Shown: piece by piece, positions 10,253 to 20,971 of the stretch | How the letters are laid out: every line of letters begins with the position of its first letter | Numbering within the stretch: the stretch's first letter is position 1 | Assembly: GCA_914767715.1 (NCBI GenBank) | Contig: OU612072.1 | Location: 24,430,001-24,490,000, forward strand | Length of the DNA: 60,000 bases | Origin: Membranipora membranacea | Taxonomy: Eukaryota > Bryozoa > Gymnolaemata > Cheilostomatida > Membraniporidae | Direction of reading: 5' to 3' | Program-made: the position numbers and the translations under genes | Notes under the pieces: generated by a model | The model's database searches: none | The model's input: the letters and a program-made list of their open reading frames with translations, nothing else | What the model was told of the DNA's origin: nothing

Positions 10253-13200
10253 GTAGGTACGGTCATTAATTTTACAATGTCAACATAACCTGTAAAAAAC
10301 TTCTTGTACAATTTATGTCACTCTACCATGTCTAGCATTAAGCACATGCACTTGTAGTACAGTGTCCTAGTGTTATGAGAATTAGCAGCTTATACCATGA
10401 GTTCATGTTTCTCAGAATGAGTGGTATTCGATGTAAAACCCTGTTTGTGAAGATCTAAAAAAAAAGTGAATACTCTGTGAGTCCAATCTAACTGAGAATT
10501 GTTTTTCACCTTGGGTCACAACGATTACCCAAGTTTTCTTTGTTAAAGTGCCATTCTTAACGATTGGATTATATATGAGTTGTTATTTATTACATGAATT
10601 ATAAACAGAACGAAGGGTACTAGTGCATTTCACTGAGCTCCCTTAATGTATTGCTGAGCTAGACGTTCAAATTGGCTTTAGTAGAGGAAGATGTGCTGGT
10701 TTTTGTGTCAATCAAATTCGCCAACAAACTTTGTAAAAATCGGAGCAGAACAAGATTATACCAATATAACATTATGGATAAAATGAAGCCGGCTTAATCA
10801 TAAAAAAATTTAGTATAAGATTTGACAAATAGTCAATTAAAATGTTTGATATAATTAACATACTACAAAATATCCAAAATAAATTCAAACCCTCACGATT
10901 AGTAATTGGAGAAGACATTTGAACCGCCTGGTATAGTTAAGGCATCTCCTCCACTCCACCCCACTAATACATAGGAAGCTGAAAAAACCACTAAAAAGGG
11001 TAAAGAGGTTGACATATCTCTGCATGGTCAATTACAATGAACACATAACATTTTTATATATGGTCAATATTAAGAAAAATCCATATGCAATAGAATTCCA
11101 ATAAATAATTTACTACATAATAAGAATGCATTAGATTTAATTTACTCAGTCACAAAACACAGATTTTGTCCAACTTACTCAGCATGAGTGATAAATGGTA
11201 GTTATGACTGAGAGTGTAGTTTACCTCATCTGATATGTTGAGTTATATCATCATAAGAAATTTTATGGGCAGGTGATGTTAGTTTCCTATGGCTGAGTCG
11301 CCGCTTATCAAAATAATCACGGCTGACGGAAAAAAACCTGTCACGTTAGTCATAGCTATAGAAATTACATGATAGTTGGTGAAAAGACATGACGTTAGGC
11401 TTTCCGAAAGACTCGTTCTCGACTGTGTAATCATTACACTGTTGGTTATAATAATGAAGACATTGAGCACATAAACAAAAAAGTACATCCCAAAATAGGA
11501 TAACATTGGTACACTCACTATGAGATTACTGGAACCACTGAATTGTTGTATAAATTTGGTAGGTTATAATAGATTGGTATTGTTGTAAGAAAATATTTCT
11601 ATTTGAATTATGAAATGGTTATCTAACAGGGGATACAACACCTAAACAATTTTGCTTGAGAATCTGATAAGATTAGGAGGGTTTTATAATTGATGTAACC
11701 TCATTTATAATCCCTTCATTGGGACTGTATTTTATTTCCACTACGCTACCTCATTGTACAATACACATCACATTGGCTTTTGTGTGGTGAAGGGTCAGAG
11801 TTCAAGATAATGAACTATAGTGGTTTAAATTGGTATATTTAAGGTGCATCTCCTTCATTAATGGACAAGCCGTTTCTCTAAGGGTTGTAAAGTCATATAC
11901 TAGCTGGTTGGGTAATGTTATATGGGTCAAAAGTGAAAAATTCTAGAATTGTTTTTATTTGAGCATGAAAATCAGTGTGATGGGGGGACATGAAGTTTTT
12001 TTTAGAAGTGCAGAGGTACAGCAGGAATGACTATGTTCTGTGAAGTCCTCAAGCATGTAATTGCTCCGCAGCCAGAAACCAGTGTCTTTCCATAACAGCA
12101 CCATCACCATGCAAGTTATCACCATGTCAGCGCAGCACATGAGAAATAATTCACAGTGACTGCTTACAGTCCCTCTCCAGGTTTTGAGTTGTTCCCTCCA
12201 AGTCATGTGATATGCTTATCCTAACCCTCAACTGACAGAACACTCCCTGTTTGCTTGTAAAGGCTGACCGGCAAGCACTTTCCTGTCAAAAATAATATGG
12301 GTGGTGCCTTTAAATATTCATTTATTTGGATAGCATGAATATCATGGATAGCAGACTTCACATTGAAGCCTGTGAAAACTTTAAAAAAAATTAAGCCTTT
12401 TGTACCGAGGAGACATCAGGAGCCTCGAACAACCCCACATAGCAAAAATCTGAGATTTGGGGATTGATACAGCACAGGTGATAACCAGTCACGGAGGTCA
12501 TAGAACATTTTGAAATTAGAATTCATAACATCATTAAAAAAACTTTTTGGCAGTGTCCAGATAAGAATGAAAGGCATTGAAAACCTCATATCGTAAATTT
12601 TCAAGTTATAGTTTTACATCATTTAATCAACCCGTTCAACATAACAAAAATTTACATCTACACTTTTCCAGCAAGTTCTGGTGACGATGTGTCCGCTCAA
12701 TGTCAGAATACGATAGATAAATACTCAAAAGTTCTACTAAATAAATCATTGAGCTGACAACCTTTCCGAACTCAATAGTAATGCTACAGCTTTTCAGTTA
12801 ACGATAGCCTGCCATCACTAGATATTCAAGTGTGAATCATAGGTAATTGCTGAAACAACCCCAATAGTGGGAATCTTCTCCATCAAGGTTGTGGTAATCA
12901 TGCAATGGCAGCATCAAAGATAACACATTTATACACCAAAAAAAGCAGCAATAATTGCTAAATGGCCATCATGGCCACCCCTCTATCCAAAAGGTAGATG
13001 AATGTCCTGTTACTCTGCTTTGGCCCTGTAACTAAAGTTATTGTTCTTCACAAACAAAATCAACTTGCTTGTTTAAAGTTGGTAATGTCCGGGACACAGA
13101 TAGGATTGAGTTTACTTTTCGCATATGATCGAAGTCTTGGTCAAGTATTCTGAAGGAAATTAATAAAACATGATCAATTTCAATTGTGATCAAGAATGGC

Positions 13201-14397
13201 AATGCAACTTCACAAGCTCTAGAATTTCAAGACCTGATCATCATAAAATGTGCGTCGCCATTGCGTTTCAAGCAGTTGTGCAAAATGTGAATATATCATA
13301 AGCTAAAAACGCAGAATGTGTGTAACAATTATACTTAGCTTTGAAAGAGTTTTTTCTATATCCGCTTCGTAAATACCTCTTTCATGTAGCCCAATTTCAA
13401 TGTAGAGAGAACAAGCCACAGCAGACATCTCATAGCATCATCATTATCAGCCCATATTATGGGCTGATAATGGTTTTGACATTATAGCTTAGGCTCAACG
13501 ACATTGCACTGCTCTACCATGCGATGTTAAAAGCTTCGTCTAAAGCGTTAACCCTAATGTAATAGTACCAGCTATACAAAATTTGGATAGCTGGTATTTT
13601 TACAGTAGGGTTTACGCTATAGAATAAGCTGCAATGGTAAAAAGTGAGGAACTAAAATTTTGTTGAAAATTCATAACGGTGTCAGGAGTAGCTACCTACA
13701 CAATAAAGGCTTCTCCTGTTGCTTGCGTTTATTAACAAAACTAAAGCAAACTTCCGTAAGTGATCAAGCTGTAGTAACGTGACAATAATATTCACAACGG
13801 CAGAACAGGTTTATCTGAAACAAAAGCATTTTGTAGTTTACCAGTAATGAGTGAGGAACAACTATATCTAGGAAGCCTGCCCAAAAGAAATATTAGACGA
13901 CCTTTTGAATGCAGCTTCAACAGATATCACTCAGGATAGGAAAACCTGTAACCATTGATATAAAATATCTGTATTATTTTGCATAAATAATGGTATATGT
14001 ATCATGTCAATACTGCAGTCTCATGCTCATTCTTCAAAAGCTGAGATCAACCCTATTTCTTCTAAATTATGAAATATAGGAGCCAATATCAAACTTATTT
14101 ACATCTGAACGAGGATTTATCACAAACCTACTATCATATTAAATACACTACTGCAGAGTATGAGCTAAGGTAATCTTACCCTTCGCATAGTGTAATCAAC
14201 CTTCAGCAGTAACTCCTGCATGCAACTGACTGAAACTGTGAAAGCTTTCATCCCACAGCCAATTGGAATATGACAGTTGTCAATTAAGAATATTCTTTGA
14301 CAAAAAGAAGACAACTTATAATTATCCCTCTAAAAGATCGCTTTTTCGAGCAAAAGCTTGCATTCATTCTTTCTCTTACGGCAGTTTTTTTTTTCAG
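10253..14397. other. Long intron between modules 2 and 3
   Basis: About 4.1 kb without a supportable exon on either strand. It contains a 31-base near-perfect palindrome at 13442-13472 and, just after it, a longer imperfect hairpin at 13515-13639, both listed separately. Confidence 0.45.
13442..13639. repeat. Palindrome plus MITE-like hairpin
   Basis: At 13442-13472 two 15-base arms (cattatcagcccata / tatgggctgataatg) surround a single base. At 13515-13575 and 13587-13639 longer imperfect arms pair, with strong blocks ataccagctat and gcgttaaccct against their complements, around an 11-base loop. No coding capacity. A non-autonomous hairpin element is the simplest reading. Confidence 0.65.
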
Positions 14398-14480
14398 CTG
14401 AATCTGAATTTGAATATGGATCAAAGTTGGGGATTTCTGTGGAAAAAGACAAAGGCGAACCATCAAAGGGATCAAACCAG
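14398..14480 (+). CDS. Module exon A3
   Basis: Long pyrimidine-rich acceptor ending ttttcag, canonical donor gtaatt, 83 bases, phase 1 in and phase 0 out. It reads ESEFEYGSKLGISVEKDKGE and ends SKGSNQ. It is shorter than A1 and A2 but has the same phases and is followed by a B exon. Confidence 0.55.
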
Positions 14481-15538
14481 GTAATTATACGAATTATCCT
14501 CCACCCACTGATGACGATATATGGGAATTGTAAAGTTATTATCTTAGTTTCTTGGGTGGTTTGATCATTCCTTATTGAGCTGATGTGTTCTTGCCACCAG
14601 GATTAATGTCAAAATAATAGAACATTTTCAAAATTTAGACGTTAGCATTGCTACTTAGAATGAATTGCCTACCTTCCAGTTTAGTATTTCAACATTCTAA
14701 AGAATGAAGGACTTTCTCCAGCTTCAACAATAGATATTAGGATTCAATGCGTGCATAAATGTATGTGCATGCTGAAACGCACGTCACCACAGAATAAGTG
14801 AAGAAATCCGGAATTTTTGATTCAGTTTTCATAATCATTTGTTTCTGACTGCAATGAGCAGATATCATATTTTGAATTTGGCTGATGACACTTTTTCCTC
14901 TTAGTGCATAAGGCTTTATAGCTAAGCTTTACCTCTTCATAGCCCAACATGAAAAGAAATTGAGTGTCTTCTGCTGCTTTTATCTCCTCCTGCCTTTATT
15001 TGTCAGTTTCACTGATACTCCCTCCTTTGAGATACAGGCCCAGTTTGATCTCACAGTAAAAGATAGACATTTTGATTGGTTGGTTGCATATCATAAATGA
15101 GAAATTGTCAGGCTTGGTGACAAAGGTGGTTGATAATGGAATCCTTCCATAATTAACCAAGCAATGCAAATTCAACTCGGTGACAGTCGTCTTAAATATG
15201 TACATCACAAGTATTCTAATATGAGCTGTCTGAATGCCCAAAGCATCTCTGTAATATTTTTTCAAATAGACCAATTTCTACAAAGAAACATGTAACATAA
15301 TGTCAGTATTGTCTAAGACAAGAGTCTCTAAGGCTCTCTACTAATAGTTATTGTCATAATTAGAGGCATCAAAAGAAGGAACTGGCAAAACTAACTGGAT
15401 GCAATGTTTGCAAGCTCGACTAGCTGTCACTTGTTGAAACTATGTCAAACTGAGTTGTTCATGTACTAACAGCCACCCAGTGATATTTTCTCAATGCAAA
15501 CATCAATCATTAATTGATAATGATAATTTTTGTTATAG

Positions 15539-15617
15539 GTTAGCGATTCGGGCACAACGCCAAAAACATTCCTCGTGAAATATCAAGATCAGTCTTCCAT
15601 CTCTGCGACAGCTGAAG
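15539..15617 (+). CDS. Module exon B3
   Basis: Acceptor tttgttatag, donor gtagat, 79 bases, phase 0 in and phase 1 out. It encodes VSDSGTTPKTFLVKYQDQSS and a short TAE tail. It aligns with B1 over the whole length, including KYQ(N/D)Q, and has the same size as B1. Confidence 0.6.
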
Positions 15618-16171
15618 GTAGATATTTACAGTCAACATCTCTTCTATATACCTCTGCACGATATATAGACAGAGATTAAATTTTTATCATTATATGCATC
15701 ACTGTGTATTTTGTATTCGTTTGTAAACACAACATTAATAATCCACTGCTGTTGTTTGAAGGTCCCCAAGCAGCCATTTCCATACAGGACAAATCATTAT
15801 CACCATGTCCTGCACTGGAAAATTCGCTTTTTGATATAATTGTTGATAGCCCATAATATATAACTAAGCATAAGTCATGAACATGAGAAAAATGATTTAT
15901 TTGTGTTAAAGTGTAAAAATCATCATTAATAGTAAACCAAATAAATTATTGGTCAACATCGCATGACAATTTCGATTGTGTGACTGAGAGTGGAGGCTGC
16001 TTGAATTTTCAGCAAATCAGCCATGCCATGTATGAAACTCGATATAATGGAAACATTTGCTATGGTGATGACTAAGCTGAATATCCACTACATAACTTTA
16101 ATTATTTTAGTAGATTTGACATGAATGATGTTGGTACAAAAAATATCTGAATTCTTAGAATTTTTCAACAG

Positions 16172-16260
16172 GTCAAGCAGAAATGCATATTGAAGCAGAA
16201 GAGGAGAGCGATGGAGCGATTGGAGATAGAGACAACATCCTACTTGAGAATGTACACCAG
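16172..16260 (+). CDS. A-type exon 4
   Basis: Acceptor tttttcaacag, donor gtaaga, 89 bases, phase 1 in and phase 0 out, like the A exons. It encodes an acidic segment (GQAEMHIEAEEESDGAIGDR...) and splices in phase 0 to the large exon at 17332 rather than to a B exon. Confidence 0.6.
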
Positions 16261-17331
16261 GTAAGAACGGACATAAAGTCAAGCTGGCATGTATGTGTGG
16301 CCACTCCCTACTATGCTGGTTCTAAGAGAGGGGTACTATACAGGGTATCATAGGGTATTTTTTTTATTGGAACTCATAAGATATATTGTGACTTAGTTTG
16401 GGGATTGCAAAGCAGTCTTAAAAGAAGGACAGCAAAAACACTTGAGATGTTCAGTACATCCTACACATCTGATTTTCATGTTTCTGTAATCGAATCCTGA
16501 AAACTCAACACACCATGGCATGGTACAAACTCGCTGTCCCAAACGCATGTCACAATATATATCTCTGGCCGATAGTGTCTTAGAAAATAGAACCTTTGGG
16601 CATAGTTCTATTTTATTCTCGCCAACAGCCATTCAGCCTCTTCATCTGCCAACATTGACCCTTGTAAAGGAGACAGTCAGGCTTTGTAAATAGGGAATGT
16701 CTTCGGATCTCAATAACTTTCAAACGCTCAGAAAGCAGCTGCATGGGGTCTTTGCGGTTCATAACAGTGTGGGATTCAGACAAAAAACTGCTTGACTGGT
16801 TTTAGGTACATGAATAAGTGTTTTTACAAATTTATTTTAGTCAGTTCATTGACTAGCATGAGCGTAAATATAATGGCTGCTAATGGTTCTGTTAAATCCC
16901 CATAAATGAGAATCATGTGTAGTTTGGGCTGTGACTTCGATTGAAGACTATTGTAAAAAGTCTCCTGACAATGGAACTATATTTATTTTGAATTTATGTG
17001 GAAAAGAATTGTAACTCTAAGTCTCTTGAAGTGGTAGCTTAATAGGTTGGCACAGCACTAGGCCCTACGGATACTTCATAGCTCATAGATGAGAAGCGAG
17101 GACAATTTCTAACACTATACATAATTTTATCCCAGTAGTGCTCTGAATTTTCAAAACGTGAAAATATCACATAATTACTGCTGAACTAGCTGCCAGACTG
17201 TATATTGCTGTGGTCCTTTCGTAGTCTTTAAAGTCACCATTTTGATAGATATAGATATACTTATGATTGAACTGAAGTTTGAAAAGAATTCTGTTAAATT
17301 CAGACTATCATATTTTTATGATGCTTTCCAG

Positions 17332-17874
17332 CCATTGAGAACTTCAGACTCCGAGCACTCTCAACTGCTATGTACCCTAACTGATGCTAATGCCGATCAA
17401 ACAAAGTCAAGCAGCATGTGTAGAACGTGTACTCTGATCAGCTTCATCGATTGTGCAGATCGCACAGCACACCACATCGTCGTTCTTGCGAATGGGCAAG
17501 TTCAATCTGTAACAAACTATGCAAACAAATTCAAGGATTGCTTTTGGAAGATCTCCACTATACAAACAAAACAGCTATGCATGTACTCTGCGTGGTTTGA
17601 GGACTTAGAGGGCCATATGGAAAAAGCAGAACCAGATTTACATTCAGCACCCCCACGTCATTTCATTTTAAGTGTACCTGATAACCTCAGTGACGGAACG
17701 GAAATGAATCCAGCCAATAACAGGATCTCAGCCGACGAATCTGATAACAAAGAAAAAGTCGTCTACCGCTACAGGAACCTTCAGATCGATATAGAAGATG
17801 GCTTTATACAGTTCACATTGAGGTCAAACAAAAACAAGCTTGATGCAGTTAGTGGCTTTTTTGAATCGGAGGAT
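17332..17874 (+). CDS. C-terminal exon 1, unknown domain
   Basis: Acceptor gctttccag, donor gtaagt, phase 0 at both ends, 181 codons. I do not recognise the fold. The N-terminal half is rich in Cys and hydrophobic residues (SMCRTCTLISFIDCADR), and a short block (YRYRNLQIDIEDGFIQFTL) looks like beta strands. The frame stays open upstream to about 17242, but there it is intron with no ATG in a good context. Large size and phase-0 joins to the next three exons make this a confident coding segment. Confidence 0.7.
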
Positions 17875-18012
17875 GTAAGTAGTTTTGAGTTTAAGTGCAA
17901 AAGCAAGCTTGCTTCAAAGAATTTATTAACATGTCATTCCATAAATACTTGCCACTTAACATGGACCATTATTAATTTGCACAACTAACAACTTATTGTT
18001 ATCTCATTGCAG

Positions 18013-18543
18013 GGTTCTGAGTGCGAATTTTCACATGACTCAGATGGTGGTGAAGCCAGTACACATCAGGAAGACCCTGTGGAGGCCATGGATATTTGTG
18101 GGGACACCCTCCCACTCACAGTGGTATCAATTTCAAATGACAACATTTCTCCTTCAGTCTCACTGTTTTATCTTGTGGCCGGTGAGTTAGCAGCAGACAT
18201 GGAATTCAGTAATGATCACTGGTTGATTTCAACAAAGCGACTGAAGAATGATGCACTACATGAACAAGTTCAACAACACTGCAGAGATAATTTCCTAACT
18301 AAGCTTGACAAACGCCACCTTTTTGAGAAAAACACCCCTGGATACGCAGTAACTGAAAGGTTACCAAGCTACGGTAATCAGATAGCCAGTGTACCCTATC
18401 GGAGGGAGGACTTAGGTGGCCGAATTTCATACAGATTTTCGCACTCTGAGAATGATGAGGTGTTTGTGAGGATTTTTGAGCCTGCCAGTCCATCTGATAC
18501 TGATATAGGGGTCCCCGGGAGCCCTCCTAAGCGAACAAAGATG
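18013..18543 (+). CDS. C-terminal exon 2, unknown domain
   Basis: Acceptor tctcattgcag, donor gtaaga, phase 0 at both ends, 177 codons. It starts with an acidic linker, then a probable globular stretch (SLFYLVAGELAADMEFSND..., DNFLTKLDKRHLFEKNTPGY) and ends with a basic KRTKM before the donor. No known motif was recognised. Confidence 0.7.
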
Positions 18544-18745
18544 GTAAGAATTTCTCATTCTCATTAAATTTCTTAATATTTGCTGAACATATACAGCGAA
18601 CATTGCCATTCTTGAAATATCTTTCATCCCCTGAAAGGAATCCTTGCTAATTCTTATTGCTCATAATCACATTGTATACATATCTCATACAAAGATAATT
18701 CCCTTACAAATGTTACTGTGTTCCATGTACCTTGTATTTTCTCAG

Positions 18746-19363
18746 ATTCTGCTTGATCCACAAAGACGGATATCTTTGGAGGAAGAACATGAGACTGTAT
18801 TCAACCGGTTGCGGGAGTATGACAAGAGTGGCACTGACAGCACAGAATGTGAGCTTACAGTGATCACATCTATTATCTTGAAAGATGATGGACAACCTAT
18901 GACAGACATTTTTCTCATAAAAGGGATTGTTCTGGACAGTGGATGTAAGGACCTCATGAGGCTTGAAGAGAGGGAAACATCAGGATGGATGGTCACCACT
19001 CGTTGGATAACGAGTGAGGCACTGCACAACATTCTAGAGAGAAAGTGGTGCGAGGTGAACAGAAGTATTAGTCATGACAAGGATAAGTCTAAGCACAATG
19101 GAATCACTCGTGTCGGATTAATGAAGTTAGACACGATGAGTGAAGGCTGCCCTGATATTGATGTGGCTGCATGGAAAGGTTTCAACAGAAGGCTCAATGT
19201 GACAATCACATCATCCCACAGCAAGATAAGCTACCAGCATGCAAAGAACCACTTCGCTTTATCAACTCTAGACAAACAGTACATGGGTACCAGTGGGGAA
19301 CAAAAGTACAGTTACCATGAGAAAAAGGTTGTTACAAAAGTCTATGAACAAATGTGGTGCTTG
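18746..19363 (+). CDS. C-terminal exon 3, unknown domain
   Basis: Acceptor gtattttctcag, donor gtaaaa, phase 0 at both ends, 206 codons. Begins ILLDPQRRISLEEEHETVFN. It is charged, with alternating hydrophobic segments (TECELTVITSIILKDDGQP, FLIKGIVLDSG). The frame continues past the donor into intron until about 19492. I do not recognise the family. Confidence 0.7.
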
Positions 19364-19460
19364 GTAAAATCACACTTCAGTTCGATGTCTACAGCATTGT
19401 CATCAATATTTTTGTGTCTCCATATTTCTTCAGCTCAATTTAATATTCTTTTGCTTTTAG

Positions 19461-20834
19461 AGACCTGTAGGAGCTGCGGAGATAGAATGTAACCGAGTTG
19501 AGAAATGCATTGAAGGGCAGCTGTTGAGTGGTCGGAATGGAACTGTAGGAGCTGCAGAGATAGAATGTAACCGAGTTGAGAGATGCATTGAAGGGCGGCA
19601 GCCCAATGGGCGGAATGGAAAACAATCGGGCAACATATTACTGCTGAACATTCATCGAATCAGAACGAGGCTTTACAGGAAGTATGTGTCAAAAGAGACA
19701 AATGCATCAAAAGGGACAGGCGCATCAAAAGCGACAGGCGCGTCAAAGACGACAGGCGCGTCAAAGAACAGTTCTTTGACGACAGGCGCGTCAAAGAACA
19801 GTTCAAACTTATGTTTGTCTGTAGAAAATGAGCTCAAGGATATAGACGCTACATTTGCTTTTGTGTTCGAAGGCCATCTTACCAATATAGATCTTCCAGA
19901 AATGAGCTATCAAGATCCGCTTACTTGCTGGTCTAGTAGGGTTTTTGAGATTAACAATCTAGCAGTAGAGTCCGCTGTACAAGAGTACTGGGGGAAACTC
20001 CCAAATGACTTCAATGGAAACATGGCTCATTTTAAGCCTTTCCTAGAGTTAACAACGGACAAGTTTGAGGATGTGGAGATGGTGTTTAAAGGTGGCAATG
20101 CTTCTATAAATTATGATTTCTATCGAGATTGCAGACAAGGTGTTCTGCTCAATATGTGGAGCCATGGTACTCGCACAAGAGCTCTGCATAGCCAGATACT
20201 GGAAACACAAGAAGGAGCATCTCACATGGATGAAATCACCGAAAACCACTGTTCAAAAATGCCACTCATGGATCAGGACTGTGTCAAGAAAATGGTAGAC
20301 GCTCTTCAGCTACACGCTAAGCTGCCCACATCCTTTAGATATCCAACTATGGGTTTTTCCCACAGACTACTGCCACCACCTAATCGAGTAGGGTATCTAA
20401 GTAGTGATAGACAGCCCTTTCCCTTGGAAGGATGTCTCGTAAGGAACACCAGTGATCGGGCACATCTAAAATGCGCAAAGGAAAATGAGGCTGCTGTATG
20501 TCTTGATAATAAGTCTTTACAAGAGATCATCACAATACATAAAACTGCGCAAAGTTCAAGAATACCATCTAGCAGGGTGATGTCAGCCGAAAAGAGTGCA
20601 AAGACGACCAGGAGGCTGGACAACTCGTCAAGAATGCCTTGCCAGGACTTATCAGAGCAGATGATGGAGCAGAAAGAACAAAAAATTGCAGGCAATGGGT
20701 TTGTCAGCAACAAGGAAGATACTGCATGTGGCAGCAGGGACACCTCACCAGAACATATCGAGATGGATGCACAGCAGAAAATGGAAACACTGCCACTTAG
20801 CGGTGGAACAGAGGAACATGTGTCTGAGATATAA
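19461..20834 (+). CDS. Last exon, unknown domain with internal repeats
   Basis: Acceptor ttttgcttttag, phase 0, 457 codons and stop TAA. The start of the exon is an in-frame 78-base tandem duplication (GAAEIECNRVE(K/R)CIEG twice, 26 residues apart). It is followed by a minisatellite of 15-base units coding TGASK-type repeats (19700-19805). The middle is a mixed globular segment of unknown type, and the C-terminal 120 residues are polar and low in hydrophobics. An AATAAA lies about 130 bases after the stop. The gene probably encodes a RING E3 ligase with an unclassified C-terminal domain, if the phase chain from 8284 is right. Confidence 0.7.
   Translation, partial: RPVGAAEIECNRVEKCIEGQLLSGRNGTVGAAEIECNRVERCIEGRQPNGRNGKQSGNILLLNIHRIRTRLYRKYVSKETNASKGTGASKATGASKTTGASKNSSLTTGASKNSSNLCLSVENELKDIDATFAFVFEGHLTNIDLPEMSYQDPLTCWSSRVFEINNLAVESAVQEYWGKLPNDFNGNMAHFKPFLELTTDKFEDVEMVFKGGNASINYDFYRDCRQGVLLNMWSHGTRTRALHSQILETQEGASHMDEITENHCSKMPLMDQDCVKKMVDALQLHAKLPTSFRYPTMGFSHRLLPPPNRVGYLSSDRQPFPLEGCLVRNTSDRAHLKCAKENEAAVCLDNKSLQEIITIHKTAQSSRIPSSRVMSAEKSAKTTRRLDNSSRMPCQDLSEQMMEQKEQKIAGNGFVSNKEDTACGSRDTSPEHIEMDAQQKMETLPLSGGTEEHVSEI
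19465..19620 (+). repeat. In-frame 78-base tandem duplication
   Basis: ctgtaggagctgcggagata starts at 19465 and recurs at 19543 with few changes. The unit is 78 bases (26 codons), so the protein frame is preserved. The second copy decays after about 60 bases. Confidence 0.85.
19700..19805 (+). repeat. Coding minisatellite, TGASK repeats
   Basis: About six units built on acaggcgcgtcaaag, 15 bases each. Some are expanded by a gaacagttctttgacg block that contains a small inverted repeat (aaagaac/gttcttt). The stretch codes TGASK with variation and stays in frame. Confidence 0.85.
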
Positions 20835-20965
20835 TCAATAGGCCTGATGCATAGCAAGCAACACCTAACCAGAGCTTAAACAAATGGAAGAAGCAATAAG
20901 CAGTCCCCAAATATCATCTCATAAGGAAACATCATTCAACACCCTGCAATTCTCAAGGAAAGCCA

Positions 20966-20971
20966 AATAAA
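20966..20971 (+). terminator. Polyadenylation signal of the large + strand gene
   Basis: AATAAA 132 bases beyond the stop codon of the last exon. A second AATAAA lies near 21408 in an A/T-rich run. The first is the more likely 3' end. Confidence 0.5.
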
